NCBI GenBank assembly: GCA_020846745.1
Contig: JADLDI010000015.1
Span: 1 to 64,000, forward strand
Length of the DNA stretch: 64,000 bases
From: Bryobacterales bacterium
Lineage (GTDB): Bacteria > Acidobacteriota > Terriglobia > Bryobacterales > Bryobacteraceae
Direction: 5' to 3'
Part shown: positions 1 to 7,672 of the stretch, in pieces
How positions within the stretch are numbered: position 1 is the first letter of the stretch
How the letters are laid out: every line of letters starts with the position of its first letter
The notes under the pieces: model-generated
The model's database searches: none
What the model saw: the letters and a program-made list of their open reading frames with translations, nothing else
Told to the model about the DNA's origin: nothing
Program-made: the position numbers and the translations under genes

Positions 1-2
1 CC

Positions 3-449
3 ACCCAAAAAGAAGCCGAACTCTACTCGCGCTACTACATCCGCTTCGAAGGTTCGTTCAACCGCGCCTACAAACAACTCAAAGATTCCCAAACGAACCG
101 CATCTGTCAGCTAATAGAAGCCAACCCTGAAGCGCCCCGTCCGTCGCTCCCCCTGGCCGACGCCCTTAAAATTCAACGCTTTGCGAAACGAACTCCCCAC
201 CCCGTAACGGAGCCGCGACCGTCAGGGAGCGCCGCGCCATCCGACCCGCGACCGTCAGCGAGCGCCGCGCCATCGGAAGACATCCTCACCCACTTCCCCC
301 CGTCCGTAGCCGCCGAAATACGCGACGACGCGGCCAATCTCGATATCTCCGTCAACTTCCTCATCAGCCAGTACGCCAAAATCGGCTACCAGACCGCCCT
401 CGAAGCATCCGTGCGGAACGAACCCAATTACGATTGCGTTAAACGTTAA
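3..449 (+). CDS. Hypothetical protein, 3' end only (5' end outside window)
   Basis: The frame is open from the window edge to TAA at 447-449 and gives about 148 residues. The first ~45 residues (YSRYYIRFEGSFNRAYKQL) resemble the aromatic/basic helical tail of small hypothetical proteins common in Solibacter-type genomes; that resemblance is from memory and weak. The middle, about residues 56-90, is low-complexity Pro/Ser/Arg and is encoded by two intergenic repeat families read in frame (see 170-273). The last ~55 residues (DILTHFPPSVAAEIRDDAANLDISVNFLIS as two short blocks) look like ordinary globular helix sequence, so the frame is probably translated. No function can be assigned. Confidence 0.5.
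   Translation, partial: TQKEAELYSRYYIRFEGSFNRAYKQLKDSQTNRICQLIEANPEAPRPSLPLADALKIQRFAKRTPHPVTEPRPSGSAAPSDPRPSASAAPSEDILTHFPPSVAAEIRDDAANLDISVNFLISQYAKIGYQTALEASVRNEPNYDCVKR
170..273 (+). repeat. Composite of two dispersed repeats lying in frame inside a CDS
   Basis: Positions 170-203 are a near-identical reverse complement of the start of the ~116-bp tandem unit at 21.6-22.7 kb; the shared core is TTTGCGAAACGAACTCCCCA-like. Immediately after it, at about 210-236, lies GAGCCGCGACCGTCAGGGAG, followed by a diverged second copy at about 246-273. The same core forms the arms of the inverted repeat at 1978-2050. Both are translated in frame, giving FAKRTPHP and two (E/D)PRPS(G/A)SAAPS blocks. Confidence 0.75.
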
Positions 450-556
450 TCCGCTTAACCGGCCACAAACCACACCCGCTCAAATCCGCCATTTCTGTGT
501 CGCGCACCCAATCGGCGGAAGGAGTTAGTTAGCGGGATAGAACCTAATCAAACCCG

Positions 557-1906
557 CTACTCGAGGGTATCGGGAATGCCGTTTCCGTTGCTGTCGGGGA
601 AGTCGACCAGGACAATCTGCTTGAAGTCTTTTCCGGTGGCGTCATGGGCAGGCTTGCCTTTCTCGTCAACAGCCGGCACGCGGCGGTTGAAGGCGAGGAG
701 TTTGCCGTCGGGGGACCAGACCAGGGCTTCCGCTGGGGCAGCACCGGCGCCGTGGCGGGTTAACCAGACCGTCTTGCCGAATAGCGGACCAGGTTTGACG
801 CACGTAACCGCGATGCCGTTTTCGCTGAGGACGGCGATGGAATTGCCCGACGGGTGCCAGCGGAGGCCGCTTGCCGCGCCGGACGGGAGTTTCGTGACCT
901 GCGTCGGGTGCGGATCGGAAGCTTGAGAATCGACGATGAAGATCTGGCGGACGCCGTTGCTGTCTGTGGCGTAGTAGGCGATCCGTGTGCCGTCGTGCGA
1001 GCCTCGCACGATTCCTGGTGTGGCGGCGTGCTGGGCGAGGCGACGGATTTTCAGGCCCTTGGGAGGCGCAGGATAGCGGGTGGCCGTACCGGAATCGGCG
1101 GTGGTGAAATCGGTATTTTCGGGGATGTCGACTACGTACAGTGACGTCGCGGCGCCGCCATCCTGTGTTTTTGCATTGCCGATGAAGGCACGCATTAAGC
1201 CCTTCTGGCCGACCCAGGAATCGTCGGCGGCGCGGACGAGGTCGCCCGGTTTGGCATCGGCTGCGGGCACGATGGGCAGCAGCACGGCGAAATAGTGAGA
1301 TACGCCGCACGGGGCCTTCGTATGCGGGACCAGGATGCCGAGGTTGCGGCCGGCGGTGCGGACAAGTTGATCGTCGTACGTGAAGCCGATTCGCCTGCCG
1401 TCCAGGCTGTACTCATGGCGGTGTGTGCCGCCGCGATGCGCGCCCGCAGGTGTCACCTGGCTGGCGACATCGCGGCAATCGAGGAAGCGGACCGTACCGG
1501 TTCCGCTGCTGTCGACCACCGCGCCGCGGCGGTTGGTCTGGCTGTAGAAACCGAGGCGCGCGGTTTCTTCAAGCAGAGGTCCGTGGATGAAAACGACTTC
1601 GTCCCCAACCGGACTCCAGGACGCGGCGAGAACCCCGGGAGCCGCGTCGGCGCCGGTTACGGATTTAGGTTTGTAGACGTAAGATTCCTGTCCGGTAGCA
1701 ACGGAAACCTTCATGATGCTGGTGGAGTTCGCTGGACCGGGGCCTACCGTATCGCGAGTGTCGTAAACGAGGTACTGGCCGTCAGGCGAGAAGTTGTCGT
1801 TGTTATCGAGGGCCTTTGAAATGGGAGAGGAAGTAAGTTGCCGTTCGGCCTGGATATTACTGGTACACATAAGAGCGAGTAAGGATAAAAGAATAAAGCG
1901 ACCCAT
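557..1906 (-). CDS. Secreted DUF3748 (YidR-like) beta-propeller protein
   Basis: A 449-residue protein that starts at ATG 1906 (MGRFILLSLLALMC). The longer frame up to 2071 runs through an inverted repeat and is not believed. A signal peptide covers roughly residues 1-20. TolB/PD40-like blades follow with the recurring FSPDGQYLVYD, YSLDGRRIGFTYDD, WHPSGNSIAV and WSPDGKLLAFNR signatures. The stretch VVFIHGP ... RRGAVVD ... GGTHRHEYS matches the layout I know for E. coli YidR (DUF3748). The C-terminus DSNGNGIPDTLE resembles a calcium-binding loop. It probably acts in the periplasm or outside the cell; its ligand is unknown. It lies downstream of the glycosidase-like gene on the same strand, separated by the inverted repeat. 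Confidence 0.8.
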   Translation of the reverse strand: MGRFILLSLLALMCTSNIQAERQLTSSPISKALDNNDNFSPDGQYLVYDTRDTVGPGPANSTSIMKVSVATGQESYVYKPKSVTGADAAPGVLAASWSPVGDEVVFIHGPLLEETARLGFYSQTNRRGAVVDSSGTGTVRFLDCRDVASQVTPAGAHRGGTHRHEYSLDGRRIGFTYDDQLVRTAGRNLGILVPHTKAPCGVSHYFAVLLPIVPAADAKPGDLVRAADDSWVGQKGLMRAFIGNAKTQDGGAATSLYVVDIPENTDFTTADSGTATRYPAPPKGLKIRRLAQHAATPGIVRGSHDGTRIAYYATDSNGVRQIFIVDSQASDPHPTQVTKLPSGAASGLRWHPSGNSIAVLSENGIAVTCVKPGPLFGKTVWLTRHGAGAAPAEALVWSPDGKLLAFNRRVPAVDEKGKPAHDATGKDFKQIVLVDFPDSNGNGIPDTLE

Positions 1907-1977
1907 AGATGCAGAATACCGCGCGCGTGTAGTGCGCCCTCTGGCTCCGGCAAACCATTGGAAACAAGCAGCATCTA

Positions 1978-2050
1978 ACCGAGCCGCGACCGCAAGGGAG
2001 CGGTGTTCCGGATTTTTGCACACCGCTCCCTTGTGCGGCCGCGGCTCGGT
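1978..2050. repeat. Long inverted repeat (REP-like palindrome, possible terminator)
   Basis: The left arm, 1978-2006 (ACCGAGCCGCGACCGCAAGG...), and the right arm, 2020-2050, are complementary over about 29 bp with two small mismatches/indels, around a 13-nt loop GTTCCGGATTTTT-like. It sits just after the stop of the gene at 2076-4682 and before the gene starting at 1906, both on the minus strand. It could therefore end or attenuate transcription. No T-tract follows, so a dispersed palindromic repeat is equally likely. Confidence 0.7.
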
Positions 2051-2075
2051 TGCGGCCGTGCGTATTTGCAATCGT

Positions 2076-4682
2076 TTAGCGCTTCATCAGCCAGGCTTCC
2101 GACACGATGGTGCCCCAGCCGCCGCTGTTGCGCCACTGTTCGCGTTCGACGCGATGACCGTGGGCTACGTCGGCGGCGCGCTCGAATCTTACGACTAATT
2201 CGCCGTTGCGGATAGCGGTGGCGGGAATGTCGAAGGTGAAGAAATCGCTGGTGCGTTCCGGAACCTGCAGGTCGCGAGCCAGCACCTGGTCGCCGGCCCA
2301 GATAGTCTCTGATTTCTGGTTCATCCGTCCGCGGTAGCGCTCCTGGTACCACGGGCGGACGAGCGTGAATCGGATGCGGTAACGCGCTTTAGGGTCGAGA
2401 CCTTTGTAGTGGAACGTCACTCCCTGATCTTCGTCCTGCGTGTAGTGCATGGTGCGCTGGCTGGGGCGATTGCTTTCCCACAGCATTTCGGGGACGAACG
2501 GCTGGCCGAAGTCGAATGGGTAGCCTTTGACGATGTTGGGACAGCGGTCGAGCGTGCCGCCATCGTCATAGAAGCCGCCTTCGCCGGGGTCTTCGTAATC
2601 GGTAATCATGTGCAGTAACTCGGCGCGTTCGGCTGGAGCGGCGGTGAGTGCCCGGTCCAGTTGGCGCTTCAGCCAGCCGAGCCCGACAAAGTCGTGATCC
2701 AGATTGAAGTAGCCTTCGCTGCGGACTCCGAACAACTGGTTGCTTTCTTCGCCGAGGCGGCCGGCTTCAGCGCGGAGGCTCGTCATCTCAGGCGTTGCGG
2801 GGATATCTTCTAACGATGCGCGAGCTTGCCTAATAAGGCCGTCGGATTGTCCGCGGCGAACAAGATCTTCCACTTCCTTCTGGACAGCTTGCTGCCGGCG
2901 CACGGTGAGTTGTATGTGTTTGTCGAGCGCCGCCTTTTGCATGTACTCGCGCCATAGCCAGTGGGTCTTTAACCGGAACGCGGGCATCCTGCGGCCGGCC
3001 TCGGTTACGAGGTGGTAATAGCGGTCGATCCCATCCTTCTGCGCGATTGAAACGCCGGGTTTCTCAGCCAGATTATCTTCCAACTGGAAGATCGCTTTCG
3101 CCATCGCAGGCGCCGCCTCCGGACCGAACCAGACGCGCGCGTACTCATCGACCGCGGCTTCCACGCTGGTTTGCGGCGCCCAGAGCAGGCGCTGCCACAT
3201 CCACTGGTTGAAGTGGTCCTGTGTGCCGCTTGAATGGGTGACGTCGCCGATGCCGTAGCGCATCACCTGATTGAAGTACCAGTGATAGTAGCGGGGCCAG
3301 GCGAAAAACGTGAGTCGGTCGTAGACCATGTTCAGCGCGGGGTCGGGATGCCGTTCGTAGAGGAAATGGTTCCAGGGCGGGGGCTGGTCGCCGTTGCGGT
3401 CCGCGCGGGGATACATCTGGATGAAGCCGTTTTGCGAGTATCGCCAGTGAGTTAGTTCGTTGAAAAAGACGAGGTCTTGTCCGGGAGGCAGCTGGTGGAT
3501 GATCTCCTGCGGGTAGCGAGCGGGCGGACCGAAGCCGGGGTAGCGGAACAGGTCCATGCGATGGGTCTGCCGATGGCCGGGTTGCCAGCTCATCGCGTCC
3601 GATCCGGGACCATACGCGAATGCCCGCAGCCATGGCCGCGGTTTCTCGCGCAGGTAAGTAAAGATGGCGTTGTCGCTATCGTTATCAAATTTCTGGTTGG
3701 TGGCGAAGAATTCTGTCTTCGGGTGATAGCGGCGGATGATCGCGGCCATGTCTTCGCAGAGGCGGATGTAGACGGCGCCGTAGGGGCGGCAGCGGTCGCA
3801 CTCGCAGCCGCCCCCGTCGCCGCCGACGAAGCGCACGTAATCTACCGGAGGACCGGTGCTGAACCGGCGCTCACATTTCTCGAGCAGAGCCTTTCGGGCG
3901 GCCGCTACGGAAGGGCAGAGATAACCCGGCCTGCCGATCGATTCCGAAGCTCGCCATTCCGGCGGACCGTCGCCGACGTTGGGACCGTAATGGATCAGCG
4001 TTTTGAGGCCGAAGGCTCGCGCGACGCGGTAGACAGTGTCTTCCGCAGTGACGCCTTCTCCGACCTCGATGGTGTTCATCCCGGCGAGCGCGAAATCGAG
4101 GATCTTGCGGCGGAGTTCGTCTGCCGTCCAGGGGCGCACCTTGCCGCGGGTTTTGGCTACACCGCTTTGGCCGAACTGCGTACCGCGGACTTCGAAGGCG
4201 GGTGCAGTGCGGACAGTCAAACGGTCTGGAAAGTCGAAAGCGGACTCACGGATCACCATCTGCCGGAGGATTTCGCCCGCTGCGTACAAGACACCGCGCG
4301 GATCGATGCCGGCGGCGATCAGGATGCGCTGGGTACCATCGGTAACGGTTTGGAGCAGAAAGCCTTCTTGCCCAGGGGAAAGAGCGGTAAGGGGGCGGAT
4401 GCGGTGTGCTTCCATAATGGCGCGCAGCCTGGAGTGGCTTTGCGGCAAGCCGAGCAGGACGGTCAACTCGCCGGCGGCCCGCGTTGCCGGAGGCGGCGCC
4501 TCGTTCAAAACGCGGGCCTCGATTCCCGAGGGCTCGTGGATACGCTCGGCCAGCAGCGCGGCGACGTTGCGCTCGATGTCGCCGGCGTTCGTCCCAATCA
4601 CTATGCGGGCGCTTTGGTAGGTAGCGGCGGGGGATGCCGCAACGAGCAGAATGAAGAGGAAAGGGAGAAAAGGCACACGCAT
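2076..4682 (-). CDS. Large secreted glycoside-hydrolase-like protein
   Basis: An 868-residue protein with a clear signal peptide (MRVPFLPFLFILLVAASPAA). Residues ~20-150 resemble the N-terminal alpha/beta domain of alpha-glucuronidase/GH20-type enzymes: IVIGTNAGDIERNVAALLAE, an EGFLLQ strand, then GVLYAAGEILRQM. The central part looks like a TIM barrel (FEVRGTQFGQ, LALAGMNTIEVGEG-like, VRFVGGDGGG). It carries a CECDRC cysteine motif of the kind seen in DUF4838-like proteins. The last ~170 residues look like a carbohydrate-binding beta-sandwich (RYRIRFTLVRPW, ELVVRFERAADV). The role is probably polysaccharide or glycoside breakdown outside the cytoplasm; the substrate cannot be told. GH20, GH67 and GH115 are alternatives that only a profile search could separate. 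Confidence 0.65.
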   Translation of the reverse strand: MRVPFLPFLFILLVAASPAATYQSARIVIGTNAGDIERNVAALLAERIHEPSGIEARVLNEAPPPATRAAGELTVLLGLPQSHSRLRAIMEAHRIRPLTALSPGQEGFLLQTVTDGTQRILIAAGIDPRGVLYAAGEILRQMVIRESAFDFPDRLTVRTAPAFEVRGTQFGQSGVAKTRGKVRPWTADELRRKILDFALAGMNTIEVGEGVTAEDTVYRVARAFGLKTLIHYGPNVGDGPPEWRASESIGRPGYLCPSVAAARKALLEKCERRFSTGPPVDYVRFVGGDGGGCECDRCRPYGAVYIRLCEDMAAIIRRYHPKTEFFATNQKFDNDSDNAIFTYLREKPRPWLRAFAYGPGSDAMSWQPGHRQTHRMDLFRYPGFGPPARYPQEIIHQLPPGQDLVFFNELTHWRYSQNGFIQMYPRADRNGDQPPPWNHFLYERHPDPALNMVYDRLTFFAWPRYYHWYFNQVMRYGIGDVTHSSGTQDHFNQWMWQRLLWAPQTSVEAAVDEYARVWFGPEAAPAMAKAIFQLEDNLAEKPGVSIAQKDGIDRYYHLVTEAGRRMPAFRLKTHWLWREYMQKAALDKHIQLTVRRQQAVQKEVEDLVRRGQSDGLIRQARASLEDIPATPEMTSLRAEAGRLGEESNQLFGVRSEGYFNLDHDFVGLGWLKRQLDRALTAAPAERAELLHMITDYEDPGEGGFYDDGGTLDRCPNIVKGYPFDFGQPFVPEMLWESNRPSQRTMHYTQDEDQGVTFHYKGLDPKARYRIRFTLVRPWYQERYRGRMNQKSETIWAGDQVLARDLQVPERTSDFFTFDIPATAIRNGELVVRFERAADVAHGHRVEREQWRNSGGWGTIVSEAWLMKR

Positions 4683-4902
4683 CGCGCCTCCTATTTTAGG
4701 TGCTGCGGATCTTTATTACGAAATGTCTCTACTCTAGAATGGGATCTCGTTATGTGGAAGGCGGCATACATCAGCGGCGCGCGTGTGCCGCCCACGGCGA
4801 AGTTACTGGTACAGGTGACGGGCAGCGCAAGCCGCGAGATTCAGGTTGGCAACGAATTCTTGTGGGGCGTCCGGCCTATCGCCGTCGCACCTGAGTTGCC
4901 GG

Positions 4903-4928
4903 CCGGCAGTAAACACCGGCAGTAAACA
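4903..4928 (+). repeat. Perfect tandem 13-bp repeat just before a start codon
   Basis: CCGGCAGTAAACA occurs twice head to tail, at 4903-4915 and 4916-4928, two bases before ATG 4930. No clear Shine-Dalgarno is seen here, so the repeat occupies the ribosome-binding region. It may be a recent slippage duplication or a protein/RNA binding site. The remaining gap, 4683-4902, holds no gene I can support. Confidence 0.7.
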
Positions 4929-4929
4929 A

Positions 4930-6009
4930 ATGATGCAACAGGGATCTGGGCCGGTGCGCATAGCGGTCGCGGGCGCGGGGCTGATAGGACAGGCGCACAT
5001 TGAACGGATTCTGCGGGAACCGGAGGCGCGGCTCGCCGGCATAGTGGATATTTCGATGAAGGCGGCCCAACAGGCTGCGGCGCTGGGCGTTCCGTACGGC
5101 TCCGATCTGGGGCAGATGCTACGCGACACGCGGCCTGACGGCGTGGTGATCGCGCTGCCGAATCAGGTCCACTTCGCGGCGGCGATGACGGCGGTCGGGG
5201 CCGGCGTGGCGGTGTTGATGGAGAAGCCGGTCTGCGAGACAGTCGAGGAAGCGCTCAAACTCGCCGCTGCGGCAGAGAGGGCGGGTGTGCCCGTGCTTGT
5301 GGGGCATCATCGGCGGCACAGTCCGCTGATGCGGCGAGCCGCCGATATGATCGCTTCGGGTTGCGTGGGCCGGATTACCGCCGTGAACGCGATGTGCTGG
5401 CTGCTCAAACCGGCGGCTTACTTTGAGGGCTCGAATGCGTGGCGCTGCCGGCCGGGAGGGGGTCCGTTGATGATTAACCTGATCCATACGATCGATGATT
5501 TGAGAAACCTCTGCGGCGAGATCGACACGGTGCAGGCCCAGACCTCGAACCAGGCTCGTGGTTTCGGTGTGGAAGACACCGGCGGGGTAATACTCGGGTT
5601 CCGAACCGGCGCGATCGGCACGGTCACCTTCTCAGACATCGCGGCGGGACCGTGGAGTTGGGAACTTACTTCCGGCGAGAATCGAGCTTATCCGCAAACT
5701 GACCAATCGTGCTATTTCATTACCGGAACGGCAGGCGCGCTATCGGTTCCACGGCTGGAGTTATGGAATCACGGGCACGAGGGCCACTGGTTCAGCCCCA
5801 TCCAGTCGTCGCGGGTTGATACGCCTGAACAGTCACCCGACCCGCTCACCAATCAGATGAGGCATTTTTGCGATGTCGCCCGCCGGGTGGCCGATCCGGT
5901 GTTGGATGCGCGCGGCGGAGCCGAAACCTTGCGGGTGACCCTGGCCGCGCACGAAGCTGCCCGGACGGGACGGGTTGTACAATTGAGGGTTGCTGAGCCG
6001 CACCTCTAA
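4930..6009 (+). CDS. Gfo/Idh/MocA family oxidoreductase
   Basis: About 359 residues from ATG 4930 (MMQQGSGPVRIAV). An upstream in-frame start at 4846 would add 28 residues with no family similarity. The N-terminus has the Rossmann motif AVAGAGLIGQAH. The VLMEKPVCE motif supplies the Lys of the EKP signature, and GHHRRHSPLMRRA follows as usual. The second half is the Gfo/Idh/MocA C-terminal beta-sheet domain. Enzymes of this family oxidise or reduce sugars, inositols and similar polyols with NAD(P); the substrate is not predictable. It is the first gene of a plus-strand run, divergent from the glycosidase-like gene, which fits a role in sugar catabolism. Confidence 0.88.
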   Translation: MMQQGSGPVRIAVAGAGLIGQAHIERILREPEARLAGIVDISMKAAQQAAALGVPYGSDLGQMLRDTRPDGVVIALPNQVHFAAAMTAVGAGVAVLMEKPVCETVEEALKLAAAAERAGVPVLVGHHRRHSPLMRRAADMIASGCVGRITAVNAMCWLLKPAAYFEGSNAWRCRPGGGPLMINLIHTIDDLRNLCGEIDTVQAQTSNQARGFGVEDTGGVILGFRTGAIGTVTFSDIAAGPWSWELTSGENRAYPQTDQSCYFITGTAGALSVPRLELWNHGHEGHWFSPIQSSRVDTPEQSPDPLTNQMRHFCDVARRVADPVLDARGGAETLRVTLAAHEAARTGRVVQLRVAEPHL

Positions 6010-6041
6010 AGGGGTGCTGGTGATGCATTTGTCTTCTAAGT

Positions 6042-6090
6042 CCCGTTCGCACCGGCTCAGGATAGTTTTTTGTCTTCTCGTGCGAAAGGG
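6042..6090 (+). promoter_or_regulatory. Inverted repeat in the leader of icd
   Basis: CCCGTTCGCAC (6042-6052) and GTGCGAAAGGG (6080-6090) can pair at 10 of 11 positions around a 27-nt loop that contains TTTTTT. The motif GTCTTCT appears both before the stem and in its loop. It could terminate transcription of the dehydrogenase gene upstream or form a structured leader before icd. It is described from the sequence only. Confidence 0.4.
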
Positions 6091-6142
6091 CGGACATTGA
6101 GAGATAATCGGATATCAATCCACTTTGGAGCTTATTGGTCGC

Positions 6143-7357
6143 ATGGCTAAAATCCCCGTAAAGAACCCCGTCGTTGAGATGGATGGCGATGAAATGACAC
6201 GGATCATCTGGCAATGGATCCGCGAACGCCTTATTCTGCCTTATCTGGATATCGATCTGAAGTACTACGATTTGTCCGTCCAGAAGCGCGACGAGACGAA
6301 CGATCAGATCACGATCGATTCCGCCAATGCGACCAGGCAATACGGCGTCGCCGTCAAGTGCGCCACCATCACGCCGGACGAAGCGCGAGTGAAAGAGTTC
6401 GGCCTTAAGCAGATGTGGCGCAGCCCGAACGGCACCATCCGCAATATTCTCGACGGCACCATCTTCCGCGAACCGATCATCTGCCGCAACGTCCCTCGCA
6501 TTGTGAGCCATTGGGATAAACCGGTGGTCGTCGCCCGTCACGGCTTTGGCGACCAGTACCGCGCTCAGGACTTTGCCTTTCCCGGCGCCGGCACCCTCAA
6601 ACTCGTCTACACTCCGGCCGATGGCGGCGCTCCGATCGAACGCGAAATCATCAAAGCGCCGGGAGCCGGTATTGTGCTGGGCATGTTCAACCTGGACAGC
6701 TCGATCACCGGTTTCGCGCGCGCTTGCTTCAACTACGCGCTCAGCCGCAACTACCCCGTCTATTTGTCGAGCAAGAACACAATTCTCAAGGCGTACGACG
6801 GTCGGTTCAAAAACATCTTCCAGCAGATCTTCGACAGCGAATTCAAGGCGCAGTTCGAGGCGCAGGGCCTCAGCTATGAGCACCGTCTGATCGACGACAT
6901 GGTGGCCGCCAATTTGAAGTGGACCGGCGGTTACTTGTGGGCTTGCAAGAACTACGACGGCGACGTCCAGTCAGATACCGTGGCCCAGGGCTACGGCTCG
7001 CTCGGCCTGATGACGTCGGTGCTGATGTCGCCTGACGGACATACGGTGGAGGCCGAAGCCGCGCACGGAACGGTTACCCGCCACTACCGGATGCACCAGC
7101 AGGGCAAGCCAACTTCTACCAACCCAATCGCCTCGATCTACGCCTGGACCCGGGGCCTACAGTATCGCGGCAAGATGGATAACACCCCCGATGTGGTGGA
7201 CTTTGCCACCACGCTCGAAAAGGTGTGTGTGGATGTTGTGGAATCCGGCAAGATGACCAAGGACTTGGCTATCCTGATCGACGCGAACCAACCGTACCTC
7301 ACAACGGAAGACTTCATGGGAGCGATCGACGCGGAATTGAAGCGCCGGCTGTCGTAG
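6143..7357 (+). CDS. icd: NADP-dependent isocitrate dehydrogenase
   Basis: 404 residues from ATG 6143 ([20 protein letters not shown]), with GGAG about 11 bp upstream. A TTG 18 bp earlier is in frame but lacks family support. This is the eukaryote-like type II NADP-IDH; the opening [16 protein letters not shown], the substrate segment [42 protein letters not shown] and the late [13 protein letters not shown] are all hallmark blocks. It converts isocitrate to 2-oxoglutarate and CO2 with NADPH formation in the cytosolic TCA cycle. Length matches the family (about 400-410). Confidence 0.96.
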   Translation: MAKIPVKNPVVEMDGDEMTRIIWQWIRERLILPYLDIDLKYYDLSVQKRDETNDQITIDSANATRQYGVAVKCATITPDEARVKEFGLKQMWRSPNGTIRNILDGTIFREPIICRNVPRIVSHWDKPVVVARHGFGDQYRAQDFAFPGAGTLKLVYTPADGGAPIEREIIKAPGAGIVLGMFNLDSSITGFARACFNYALSRNYPVYLSSKNTILKAYDGRFKNIFQQIFDSEFKAQFEAQGLSYEHRLIDDMVAANLKWTGGYLWACKNYDGDVQSDTVAQGYGSLGLMTSVLMSPDGHTVEAEAAHGTVTRHYRMHQQGKPTSTNPIASIYAWTRGLQYRGKMDNTPDVVDFATTLEKVCVDVVESGKMTKDLAILIDANQPYLTTEDFMGAIDAELKRRLS

Positions 7358-7382
7358 CCATTTATCCGTAGCGAGAATGGTC

Positions 7383-7622
7383 TTACTTCGCGGCCGGATC
7401 GCGTAAGACGAACTTCTGCGGACGCCAGTTCAGGATCTCGGCGGTGTACAGGCTGTTGTCCGGGCCGATTGAAAGATGATGGACGAACAGGAACTGTCCC
7501 GGAAGCCGGCCCACCTGGCCGAAGGTGCCCAGAATCTTGCCGTCGAGGGAGAGTTTCGTGATGCGACCGTTGTAGCCGTCGCTCATCCATAAGACCTGAT
7601 TCGGGTAATCTGCAGGCCCCAA
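7383..7622 (-). pseudogene. C-terminal stump of an NHL-repeat protein
   Basis: About 79 codons. The peptide LWMSDGYNGRITKLSLDGKI followed by GTFGQVG(R)LPGQF and HHLSIGPDNSLYTAEI is a typical NHL/SMP-30-like blade pair, ending naturally in FVLRDPAAK. Only the last ~1.5 blades remain. The only start available is TTG 7622, and upstream on this strand there is no further NHL sequence before the metal-ATPase operon begins at 7673. A complete NHL protein has six blades, so this is read as a gene truncated when the neighbouring DNA was replaced. A short expressed protein is a less likely alternative. Confidence 0.6.
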
Positions 7623-7672
7623 GAGAGGCCGGATGTCATAATGTTCTGTTACTCTCTTGGGCGGCAGTCGAG

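Noticed and set aside
1907-2071. N-terminal extension of the DUF3748 protein to 2071
   Set aside because: It would translate through the inverted repeat and precede a proper signal peptide that begins at 1906.
3477-4925. 482-codon plus-strand frame opposite the glycosidase-like gene
   Set aside because: Shadow of a GC-rich gene. The opposite strand has a signal peptide and recognisable domains, while this one has none.
5846-6883. 345-codon minus-strand frame across icd and the dehydrogenase gene
   Set aside because: It spans two convincing plus-strand genes and the intergenic region; no family resemblance.
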